Assembly (NCBI GenBank): GCA_030685235.1
Contig: MU839196.1
Location: 80,708 to 144,707 of the forward strand
DNA: 64,000 nucleotides
From: Copromyces sp. CBS 386.78
Lineage: Eukaryota; Ascomycota; Sordariomycetes; Sordariales; Sordariaceae
Direction of reading: 5' to 3'
Shown here: piece after piece, positions 1 to 9,751 of the stretch
Layout: every line of letters begins with the position of its first letter
How positions within the stretch are numbered: position 1 is the first letter of the stretch
Made by a program: the position numbers and the translations under genes
The notes under the pieces: generated by a model
What the model saw: only the letters and a program-made list of their open reading frames with translations
What the model was told of the DNA's origin: nothing
Database searches by the model: none

Positions 1-1753
1 AATTTATTCTAATTAGTTGTTAATATAATTCCTTTAGTACGGAATACCCTGGTTGCGATGCGATTTACAATTTTTTTTAATACGATTTCTATTAGGAGGG
101 GATGGTTAATAATATTAGAATTTTCTATAAAGGTTATTTCCTTTGCGTTAAAATAAAGTTTTTAAAATGAGGGTCCGTTAGCTTCCTTAAACTTTTTAAA
201 GTTTTGTTCGCCCTATAGAAAGATATTTTTATTAATTATATTATTCCGTTACTTCTAAGCGTTTATTTCGGCTAGACTTTTAAATATATTATTATTGTTA
301 TTAACCGATTGATTAAAATATGTTACTATATTTTAATAGTAATTTTAGAGGTTAAAGAATTAGTTAATTGCTTTATCGATTGGGTATATTGCCTTTACGG
401 TTTATTAGATATAATCCTTTTTGATTGCGGTACGTAATTTGTTTTACGTTTTTAAAGTATTTTATATAAGTGGTTTGTTGTTATTTGTAAATTGACTTCC
501 GTTTTTTATCTTTAGATTAATATTTAAATTAAGTGTATTAATATAGAAATAGAATAATTCTTTTGTTTTTATATTAATTGGGTATAAATTGATTAGGCTA
601 AATGGCTTCTTTTTGTTAAATTTGTAGGTAATAACGTAATATTATTATTAACCGGCATTTCGCTTTTCTTTATTAATTATAGTTTTTACTTCCGAATAGG
701 TATAGAGCCTTATACCCCGCTATATTTAAATTTATTACCCGCCTAATTAAAAGAATATTATAAGGCTAATAAATTAGTTAATTATTTTTAAATGATTTAG
801 GACTTTGCTTCGTAATAAATTAAATAGATTTAAGTACGATACGAAGATAATATTAATTATTACCGAATTGATTCCTTTAAGTATAAGGAGGGGGATTTAA
901 TATTATTTAATATAATTAATTTCGTTAATAATCGCCCGATATTAAAGCTTTACTTTTAATGGGAAGGCCTGTTTAAAATTATACGAATAGAATTTTATAT
1001 AGTTTATTTCACCTTACTGTCGAATATAAAGTACGCTTCTATTTTTTACATTTCGATAGTTTAGTTTTAGATCGGTAGAAGCCTCTTTAGTTAAAATATT
1101 TTAATAAACGTTAGAATAAATAATAGTAGAGTTATAATTTATATAAATAATTATAAGGAACGTATTAAGTAGGACTTCGAAAAATTTATCGATTATATTT
1201 AATTGGATAATAATATTTATTAGTATTATTATATATAATAGAAAGGCGATTATTAATTAATTTGGGAATTTAAAGTTAATATTATTAATTATAAGGAGAT
1301 AATTTTACGTTTCTATAAGGAGAATCCTAATAAATTAGTACTTCCCGAAATACGGTAATAGTCTAAGTATATTATTAGTATTACCTTAATATTTGATTTT
1401 AAATTCGAGATTTCCGAGGCTGCTTTTGAGCCCCTTAGACGGCGTTCCGTCCGCTTAGTACGCTATAATTGCGAGTCCGCTACCGTAATTGATATATTAA
1501 TATTGTTATTAGACGGCGTTATAATTGTTTATAAATTAATTAAACCGTTAAATAAAGAGGTGGAAGAATTTTTAGCTTTATTATACGAGAAGATCTTACG
1601 AAGGTTATTAGATATTTAGGTAGGTAGGATATTATTTATAAAGGTTACCGATTATGATAAAATGTTGGAGGAAATGGAGTTGAATGATTATAATAGTTAA
1701 ATTATTTTATATATATATTGTTTGAAGCTACTAGAGTTTCTTTTGAGGGGGGA
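1..1753 (+). mobile_element. RIP-degraded Ty3/Gypsy chromovirus, 3' portion (copy 1)
   Basis: Very AT-rich DNA with stops in every frame, but conceptual translation still shows the end of an integrase. Around 880-1075 it reads like the GPY/F module (GD-V-L..., then KL...WEGPF-I-R). Around 1140-1340 it resembles a chromodomain (Y-V-WKG-Y..., TWE). A polypurine tract at 1745-1753 precedes the LTR. The element enters from outside the window, so gag, protease and RT are not seen here. The sequence aligns in reverse complement with about 60,847-62,600. C-to-T and G-to-A changes at CpA/TpG sites are the signature of RIP. No functional product is expected. Confidence 0.85.
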
Positions 1754-1978
1754 TAGTATTATAGGATTAGTTTGTAATATATTTACCTTGTACCGACCCT
1801 TAGATATACTATACCTAGAGTTATGGTACGGTTACGTGTAGGGTTATATGCGCGTACGGACTGGCCTTCCAGGGCTCTCGCCTATATAGCCAGTCCTCTG
1901 TATACATCCTTCCTTTCCTCTCCTTCGTATAATAACGTATATCCTACCCTACCCTCAACGGTGCCTTACCCCGTAATA
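1754..1978 (+). repeat. 3' LTR of Gypsy copy 1
   Basis: About 225 bp lies directly after the polypurine tract. It begins TAGTATTATAGG and ends CCCCGTAATA, which are plausible RIPed forms of TG...CA ends. It matches 60,634-60,846 in reverse complement, and homology between the two copies stops at the same base, which fixes the outer LTR edge. A GC-normal patch (about 1820-1970) survives near the outer side. An open reading frame over 1823-2056 is LTR sequence, not a gene. Confidence 0.75.
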
Positions 1979-3080
1979 GAAATATTAATTATCCCCGATA
2001 GTAAATATTATATTCTACTTATCCTCCTACGTTTTAAAAGCTTCTATAATATTTAAGCCCGTTCCCCGCTTACGAAAGAAAATACTTTCGTATAATTCTT
2101 TATCCCTTAGCGATTGCGTACGAAGCTATTTAATATTATTATTCGGGGTATTATATATAGTAGAGAACCGCTCTTATATATCGTCGCTAACAATAGGTAT
2201 TAAAGTTTTATAATTATACCCAATACTAGAATACTCTATTAATATTTTAAACTACTAGAATCTCTTCCTCTCGTTATTCTACTTATTAGAAATAAATGAG
2301 GCCTTCTAAACGAATTAAAGATAAATTTCCTTTACGTAATCTTTTACTTACTCCTAAATTAGCGTGTAAATTTTACGCTTCGTATCGTTAAATATTTTAT
2401 TAATACGGTATTATTGGAACTATAACATAAATTATTATATTATACTATTAGTATAAGTAATTTACTTCTTCTTAATAATAGGCTAAGTATTAGATAGAGA
2501 TATCGCCCGCTTACCCTTCCCCTTAGTAGTTAATAGAATAGGAATAGTAATAAATATAGAAAATTGATTGGGACTAGTAATAGGGACGATTGCGGCGAAT
2601 ATAGGGTTAGAGGAGGTAATGCTAGCAATAGGGGTACTTAGTAACTCCTCCTCCCTATAAAAAAAGGTAATAAAAGAGAGGGGGATAGGTTAGCTAGCGA
2701 TAGTATTATTACAGTTACCTAGCGATTTGAATTTATTATTATTATTAATTTCGCTTCTAACGTTAGTATTACTATATTCTAACGGTTCCTCCCGGCTAGT
2801 AATAACGATAATTAAATTAAAAATACTTTCTTAAGTCGCTATAGCCGTCGGTATCATATTAGTAAATATCGTTATAGTGAGGCAATATAAATAGTAAATA
2901 TCGTTAAATATTTTACGCCCTCTATTAAAGATAGGGTTACCCTTTATACGAAGGCGGTCAAACTGGCTTAGCGATATTAAGATAAAGAGGGAATAGCTTT
3001 ATTAGAATGCGCTATAGTGGATCTCTATGCGGTACGGTTACATCGCCACAGAGTGGAGGCACGCTAAACAGGTTACGAAA
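1979..3080. other. RIP-mutated AT-rich DNA, unidentified repeat
   Basis: This stretch is TpA-rich and stop-laden, like the flanking transposon relics, but I cannot assign it to a family. On the minus strand, between about 2980 and 2450, a long quasi-open frame with few stops suggests a mutated protein-coding repeat. The base composition returns to normal between about 3000 and 3130. No intact gene is seen. Confidence 0.5.
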
Positions 3081-4525
3081 TCTCCCAATTCTCTTCTCTA
3101 TAACTCTCTACAGGTAGATAGGGATCAGAGCCTTAACAAGGGTAAAAAGTCTATTTTGAGTGAAAATTCATAAAAGAGGTTTTCAAAAGTTTTTCAAATA
3201 GAGATAAAAAGGCGCTGCACTCGCATAAAAATCTAATGTATTTAGCCACTTTTCACTCCGGTCGGGCACGGCCTTAAAATAGACGAACCCCAACACCAGT
3301 ACTACTCTTGATTGGTGCCTTTGGGTAATATCATTGATACTCGAAATTTTAAGAAAAATCGAATGCTTCGATCCTTTTTTTCCCAGTGTTGTTATTGGAG
3401 GAAAAAGCTTCTGGGGAAAAGAGTTGAAAGCAAAATGTCTGTTTTGGCTAAAATTTATATTTGTTATTTCAAGTCTTTTGGTTTTACAACTCTCCAATGA
3501 CTATAAGAAAAACTAATATTCTTTTTGAAAACCCGGTCTTCCCTCTAAGGCAGTCCTGAGTGCTTTCATACTGGCATAAACATGGGGTTTGACGCAGTAT
3601 GAAAGTGAAGAAAGCAATAAGATCTCCAACGATTTCTGGCCTTCTAATTGGTCAAATGCAGGCCATTGGGGGAGTTAGGGGAAGTGCAGCGACCTACCTC
3701 GACTTGCAGATTTTTACTGGAAAACAGCCGAACGCAAAAATCACGGCAGTATACCGTATGGACTCGTGGCATCCGGTTTTAGGTTCCAAGGAAATCAGGC
3801 AGAATCTGTAAGCACACTGCACGAATATGTGCTTTTCATGCCCGGGAAAAAGAGTGGGGGAGACAGCTGGAGAGCCCGGAGCACTGTAAATTCGATTCTT
3901 CTAATACCATATCTTTTCCTCCCTAATAAAGACAGCGAGCAGGAGGGTAGAAACATTCAAAATCACCGTCTTGCATACAATTTCTGGTGGGCATGAATGT
4001 TGCAGTATGCTTGCAGACTATGCCTGATTTCCTTGGAACCTAAAACCGGATGCCCCGAGTCCATACGGTACTGTTGCTTACTGCCATATAAACTTCCTTA
4101 CTGTTACTGGAATACTGGGATTCCGAACGCAACATAAGTCTCTATATGGCTATCGAGTAGTGATTCTGGCGAGAGGTTCAGCTGTTGACAGAAGTGGCCA
4201 GTAGTCAACGAAAGGGAAACGATACCTACCTGGGTGAAACGTGCTGTAATGGCAATCTTGCAGTGCGACTTCCTTCAAGCATCGCACCTTCCCTCCTTAA
4301 CCGTCGAATGCGGGGCAACTTGCCCTAAGCCCACCACCTGGCCTCCATCTTGTCTCTCCATCTGGCGGGCTTGGAGTGAGAAGGATTTTTGTCCCCCAAC
4401 ACAACTTAACCGGTATTCTCGACAAATCTCGACGCATCCAAACTTGCACAGAATCGCAGAAAGCCCATCAAGTCATCCATCCATCAACACCTCACCGCCC
4501 CGATTTGACGGTCACAATCATCAAA
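3081..4525. other. Intergenic DNA, no supported gene
   Basis: GC-normal sequence at the edge of the RIPed block. The short open frames (for example 3183-3497 and 3599-3811) overlap on both strands and show no recognisable domains or start context. The notable content is a near-perfect inverted repeat at 3753-4069, described separately. Confidence 0.5.
3753..4069. repeat. Near-perfect inverted repeat with 49-bp arms
   Basis: Bases 3753-3801 are the reverse complement of 4021-4069 with a single mismatch. Homology continues inward in weaker form (about 3802-3840 against 3985-4020), where several differences are C/T or G/A transitions. The loop is about 220 bp. It could be a decayed foldback or MITE-type element, or a cruciform-forming sequence. 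I see no convincing target-site duplication. Confidence 0.8.
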
Positions 4526-5207
4526 ATGCCGAACAGAAGAAGATGCAAGCCTTCCCAGGCATCTGTCCGGGCCTCGAGTTTTGATAGGCATCAACACTAC
4601 CAAGCAACCGTCGATGCAATCCTGGCCAGCCCGGAGTCTGTGCTCCGTAGAGCGCTCAACAGCTTGTATACCATGGAATCAAATGACGGCGGTAAAGTGA
4701 AGCTTCGCATCAACGAGCTTCTCACTAGTCACTCCGCTCCCGAATCATTACCCGCCAAACGAGCAAGGGACGAGATGTCGAACGACGAGATGTCGAGAAC
4801 CAAAAAGCGCAAAAGAGCCTCGCCTACCGAAGATGGGTGAAGTTACATCGGAGAGGTGGGGTTGCTCCCGTCATCCAGGTCAGTGATCAGCTTGAAATGC
4901 TATCCGCTATATGAGCTTCAAGTCCAGTCTGTTCAGACGCTGACTCGTGGCGTGGTGCCCCGTCGTCAATTTAGGCACCAGGCAAGTCAACCACAATTCC
5001 GTCACATGGCTCAAAGTGGGTCTTGATTCCTCTAGTATTGCCAACACGTCGAGAAATCGAAATAAGTATCCGGATGGCTTCATGTGGACATGCTGTGCAA
5101 TGCCCGGAAGTTATGAGGGCTGTGAGGTGTGCCACCACAAGACCGCCGAGGGCAATGACGGCGAGGAAAGCGACAACAGCGACAACAGCGACGAGACCGG
5201 AGAGTGA
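4526..5207 (+). CDS. Hypothetical basic/acidic two-exon protein
   Basis: The proposed model is exon 4526-4836, intron 4837-4981 (GTGAAG donor, GCTGAC branch-like site near 4940, CCAG acceptor) and exon 4982-5207, giving about 178 aa. The start ATG is in good context (tcaaaATG). Exon 1 ends in a lysine/arginine-rich stretch (TKKRKR) that could be a nuclear signal. Exon 2 holds YPDGFMWTCC...GCEVCHH, a Cys/His arrangement that recalls short fungal zinc-binding tails, and ends in an acidic repeat (DNSDNSDETGE). No function can be assigned. Exon 2 coding is more convincing than the exact splice sites; other acceptors nearby are possible. Confidence 0.45.
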
Positions 5208-6208
5208 TTGAGTTGTTATTGGAGCCCTATAATGGAGGTATGGATTATGATGGCATACCTACTCTAGGGCGACGAGAGACGTACCTGGTACTACTGCGGC
5301 GAAGATCTTTACTTGGAGGGCTGAGAGAATACGTTACCACAAGGAAGATGAGAACCCGAAGAAGCACAACTCCTCTGAGTCAGTCTACAGGCGCGAACGC
5401 GGAGGCGGCGGAGTTCTACCTCTAGGGACAGGAGCCCCCCGGGGGAGGGGGGTCTTCGATGACACAGAGAAACGCCCGTCGGGAAGCTGTTTGAGAAGAG
5501 TCGAGCTTCGGTGCCGAAACAGGCCTCGAGGATTGTGGATGTGGGATGCAACGTGCAAGTCGTCGTCAGCAGGGGCAAGGTCAGTCAGTAAAATGGAGCT
5601 TGTAATTGATATGGCCCGTGCATTACTCCACTGAATCCTTGTATGAAACATGAGATGATGGCGATCCAGGTATTTGTGGGTGTCGTAACGTATCGGTAAG
5701 GTCCCTCGGTTCGAATCCGGGCTCGGCCAGTTTCTTCTCTTTCTGTTTGTGTCTTTTTTTGATGGTTACTTCTTCGGCTTGTCGAGTAACCAATACAGTC
5801 TTGCTTATTGTCTCTTTTCGGGGCCAGAATTATGACGGTTGGAGGGAACGGTATATGGTAAGCGAATACGACACATGCCCCTGGAGTACCGTAGGATGGT
5901 GAGGCAGCCGCTAGCAGAACTGCCCCTGGATTGAGATGCCGCCAAACTAGGGTATCACGTGCAATTAGCGGGGCCGGTCCAGGCAGCAGCCCACGCTATA
6001 GTGCAGGCCGGCCGCAGCAGCGTACAACGGTTGGACGCTTTGCACCGCCAAGAGAAAATAAACTTGGCTCCCGCGAACATCGCATCATTCCTGACATTCT
6101 TCCATTTCCACTCAATCGGGCTGCCTGACTACCGTACCTACCTTAGCGATCGCGCGCATAACAAAAACGACGGGAACGAACAATCACCGCCTACAGTATA
6201 ACCACACA
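5208..6208. other. Intergenic DNA with a tRNA 3'-half relic
   Basis: No convincing protein gene. Overlapping open frames on both strands lack domain signals. The region includes the tRNA-like relic at 5697-5729 and the upstream region of the Dabb-domain gene that starts at 6209. Confidence 0.5.
5697..5729 (+). pseudogene. tRNA 3'-half relic (T arm plus acceptor strand)
   Basis: A well-formed T arm is visible (5-bp stem at 5705-5709/5717-5721 around TTCGAAT), followed by an acceptor-type strand CTCGGCC and A, then a T-rich terminator-like run. The complementary 5' acceptor strand GGCCGAG is not present in the 100 nt upstream, and no D arm can be drawn. It is best read as a truncated or decayed tRNA gene, isotype unknown. 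Confidence 0.45.
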
Positions 6209-6842
6209 ATGCGGGGCGTCCAACCACACGTTTTGCGACTTCTTGTTGCGATCCTAGCAGCAGTCGGATTGCTCTTCTTCTTCGACCCTCTCGGCCTGCG
6301 ACTCGCCTCATCGTCATCACTCGGCAGCTTCTATCCGACCGATAACAAGGCGGGCGGGTGGTTCATGTCCTCAACAATTACCCACATCGTTCTGTTCAAG
6401 TTCAAGGCCAGTGCGGGCGCCGACAAGATTAGCACGGTAGGTCTCCGTTGCCGTTGTCTATTTAGACACGTACTTGTATCATGCTGCCCAGCGCTGACAG
6501 GATCCAACTACAGATCTCCAACCGCTTCCTAGAGCTCAAGGAACAATGCGTGACCATGGCCCAGCAGCCGTACATTCGCAAGATTTCCGGCGGCAGGGAT
6601 AACTCTCCAGAGGGATTGCAGGTGAGTACCTAGCCAGGCAGAGGGGACATGACCCAAGAAGCTGACCCAGATGTCATGTGATCCAGGCCGGCCTTACACA
6701 TGCCTTCGTTGTCGAGTTTGAGTCCGCCGCCGAAAGAGACTACTATGTCAACTTGGATCCCATCCATCAATCGTTCAAGAAGGATATCGAGCCTTTTGTG
6801 GAAAAGGTCACGGTGGTGGACTTTACCAATGGCGCCTTTTGA
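6209..6842 (+). CDS. Stress-responsive A/B barrel (Dabb) domain protein
   Basis: Three exons: 6209-6436, 6514-6621 and 6687-6842, with GTAGGT and GTGAGT donors and CAG acceptors, all in phase 0, giving 163 aa. The part from about residue 53 (MSSTITHIVLFKFK...) to the end (F-VEKVTVVDF) has the typical dimeric alpha/beta-barrel Dabb fold: an ITHIVLFKFK first strand, an SGGRDNSPEGL loop and a THAFVVEFES strand. In front lies an unusual extension with a hydrophobic segment (residues about 10-26, LLVAILAAVGLLFFF) that could be a signal anchor. Alternatively, translation may begin at the internal ATG at 6365, giving the normal ~110-aa soluble protein. Substrate unknown. It is convergent with the kynureninase gene, 158 bp away. 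Confidence 0.85.
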
Positions 6843-7000
6843 AGTCAGGACTCAGGAGATTCTCGGCTGGTTGGGTCCAGTTGAGACGGCAGACCTGCGA
6901 CTAAACATCAGATATAATCTTGGACACACCTGACAACCATTTATCCAAATGCCATTTTCTTCCAACCCCAGGATTGATTCTCCACGTGCTACGACCCATG

Positions 7001-8549
7001 CTAACCCCTGATGGCCGCCTCAAATATCTCCATAAACTTGCACACATCCTCGAACCGACAGTACATGGGCACCGGCGCCACGCGAATGACGTTCGGCTTC
7101 CTCTTATCGCAAACCACGCCGTTCTCCTCCAGCGCCGCCGCCACCTTATCCATTAACCCATCCCTCAACAACAAGCTCAACTGCGTTCCTCTCTGCAAAG
7201 GATCCCTAGGCGTGATGATCTTGAAGGCCGGCTCCTCGCCCTCGGGCTGTCTCCTGACAATTTCATCCAGCAAGTGCTCCGTATACGCCGTCAACACCAA
7301 CGCCTTACTCCTCAACTCCTTCATGCTCGTCTTGTTGAACACGGACAACGCAGCCGCCAAGCTCGTCAGGTCGACCGCGCTCGGGTTGCTGATCTGGAAG
7401 CCCTGTGCCCCAGGCGTAGGCTGGAACTCCTTGTCCATGTTGAACCGCACGCTCTTGTCCACTCCGTACCACCCGCTCAGTCTTGGCTTGAACACGGGCT
7501 TGCCCGAGCTCGTCATCATGTCCACCTTTCCGTGACGCTCGTGCACGAAAGCGCCAGCTATGGCCCCAGGACCAGCATTGAGGTACTTGTACGTGCACCA
7601 CACGGCAAAATCAACGTTCCAGTCGTGAAGCCGCAGCTCGACGTTACCGGCGCAGTGGGCCAAGTCCCAGCCGACGACGATGCCGCGCTCTTGGGCGTAC
7701 TTGGTGATGCGGGGGATGTCGAACAGTTGGCCGGTGTAGTACTGGATACCCGGCAGGAGGAGGAGCGCCGCATCCTCGGCATGCTCGTCAATTGTCTGCA
7801 GGATCTTGTCGGTCGACAGGTAGAGGTTCTCGTCAGGCTGGATCTCCACCATGGACTTGTCCGGGTTCAAACCATGCCACTCGATCTGCGACTGGAAGGC
7901 GTACCAGTCACTGGGGAAGGGCCGCCACTCGAGGATGATCTTGTGGCGCTTCTCGGTGGGGCGGTAGAAGGACGCCATCATGAAGTGCAGGTTAACGGTC
8001 AGGTGTTCATCATGACCACTTCGGAGGGGTCCGCGGCGCCGACGATGGCGGCGCACTGGGCGGCGCAGGAGGCGGCCATGTCTTGCCAGGGAGTGAGCGG
8101 GGAGTTGGACATGGAGGAGAAGTGCCCGTTTACGCCGATGGAGGCCCACGTCTCTAGTTGCGCTTCGAGGTATGTGCGGACGGCCTTGGGTTGGGCGCCG
8201 AGGGAGTTGCCGACCAAGTAGATGCAGGGCTTGTCGGCTTCGGTGGTGGTGCCGGCTGTTGGGACGCCTGGATGCAGTCAGTCAGTATCCACGATGGAGA
8301 ATGTCGTGGATGGTTTGGTTGGGTTATGGGGTACACAGTAAGGACTGTAAGGTACTCACCAGGAATCGTCCCATCAAGCGCCTTCTTCTTCAGCGAGCCG
8401 CGGGTGGGAATGATGAACTCATGTCTGAAATGCCTGAGCTCATCCTGCGCGTCCAGACTCTGAGCGTACTCTTGTGTGTTGGCGTTGGAAGGGAATTGGG
8501 GCTTTTGGCCGTCCCTGAGGACCTTGACTTTGGATGCGAAGTCGCTCAT
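7001..8549 (-). CDS. bna5: Kynureninase, reading frame interrupted by a one-base deletion
   Basis: PLP enzyme of the kynurenine pathway that cleaves kynurenine/3-hydroxykynurenine to anthranilate/3-hydroxyanthranilate plus alanine, leading to NAD+. Exon 1 is 8549-8360 (MSDFASKVKVL..., GTGAGT donor); exon 2 is 8267-7001. Family motifs include YLVGNSLGAQPK near the N-terminus, VGWDLAHCAGN (PLP-contacting Asp) and WCTYKYLNAGPG (Schiff-base Lys, about residue 291 if the frame is continuous), and the C-terminus RVAPVPMYCRFEDV. Total length would be about 485 aa, normal for the family. At about 8002-8005 the frame carrying ...SEVVMMNT runs into a stop, and the rest continues one frame over with LTVNLHFMMASFY, so one base is missing from a conserved stretch. 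No splice signals explain it. It is either a real null allele or a sequence error. Confidence 0.9.
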
Positions 8550-9751
8550 TGTGTCGGGTCCGTTTGAGGCAATGTGTGGATCTGTTGACAGTTGAATGGA
8601 ACAAAAGGGGCTTTGTTTACCTGGGTGGAGATTGTTTTCCCAAAGGTGAACAGGTACGTACGTCAGAAAAACAGCTGCAAATGAACCACCAACAATGACG
8701 AACAATCATAGAAATGAACCAACTGGCGGTTTTGTAGTTTGAAATCTGGCCCGTTCAGTCAGTTCTTCCCCACCCACCATCGTATCCGGATCGCTTTCTC
8801 ATTGCTTTTTGCTTTTTTGCTTTTTTGCTTGGAAAAGATTATCCACGAGACCATTGAGGTCGGGTGCGGAGGGGTAATTTGTATCTTCCGTCTTCCGCAT
8901 TCCGTCTTCCGCATTCCGTGCTTCCGACTCCGCCTCCGTGTCTGACCACTGATCACAGTGACAGCTCATTCCGCTTTGTATACCGCTAATACCGCAAATA
9001 CCCGATCACAGCAATTAGGTAATTCCATTGCCATCTTGTTATACCTGGAAACCACCCTTGTTGACCTTTGAAAGTTCGGTGAATACCTACCTTACCTAAG
9101 GGCACAAAAGGGGGCGCAAGGGGTCTCGAGGCGGAGGGGGGGCCAAGTGATCTGTGAAATCAACGTCACCGTACACCGACCGACCATTCTGCTTCCAAGG
9201 CTTCCATCGCGATTCTAGATGACCCCGTTTACTCCATCCACCATGAACATGTGGAGGGAGTGCGGAAGGGATCGAATAGCGGAAGCAAGGTTTCAAGGTC
9301 TTGGAACGGCCGAAGTCAAGGTAAACGACCTGATTTTGCTGATTGTGTGTGTGGTTGGGATAAACCTGGGCTTTCTGGGTAAGTTACCCAAGGTGCAATA
9401 CCTCGATCACATGGATTCACAGTCGGATAGGTAATACACGGCTTTACACGCATCCGATCCCCGTACTTCTTTCCTCCGCTGCGTATAGATATCCCCCGAC
9501 ACTGTCCCACCTTCCGGACCTTTTTTCTTCCTTTGTTCTACGTACTACTACTACCTTACCTGTACCTACTTGCTACTACGGCTACTGCAGCTAGCTTGTG
9601 GACTACCTACCTTGGACTCGCCTCGACCTCCATCTATCCAACAGCAATTACTCCACGCCAGACTTCCACACTCGCACGCATCTCATTGCCTCCTCAGGCG
9701 TCAAAACCACCACCAGGACTGACGACAACGACAAACGACACACATCAAAAT
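8550..9751. promoter_or_regulatory. Shared divergent intergenic region, kynureninase/IDO
   Basis: About 1.2 kb between the start codons of two head-to-head kynurenine-pathway genes. It holds TTTTTGC-type pyrimidine repeats (8804-8830) and a tandem 14-bp unit (TCTTCCGCATTCCG, twice, about 8891-8918). No specific operator can be identified by eye. Co-regulation is inferred from the arrangement only. Open frames inside (for example 9219-9434) look spurious. Confidence 0.5.

Noticed and set aside
1823..2056. 77-codon frame at 1.8-2.0 kb
   Set aside because: Falls within the Gypsy LTR and its flank.
1979..3080. Assignment of the RIPed stretch to a named transposon family
   Set aside because: The minus strand gives a quasi-open frame, but no motif was secure enough.
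8000..8060. Cryptic intron as an explanation of the kynureninase frameshift
   Set aside because: No GT...AG pair with a branch site restores the frame without removing conserved residues.
7274..8221. 315-codon plus-strand frame opposite kynureninase
   Set aside because: Composition is that of an antisense shadow (Arg/His/Val-rich, no domains); the minus-strand frame matches kynureninase motifs.
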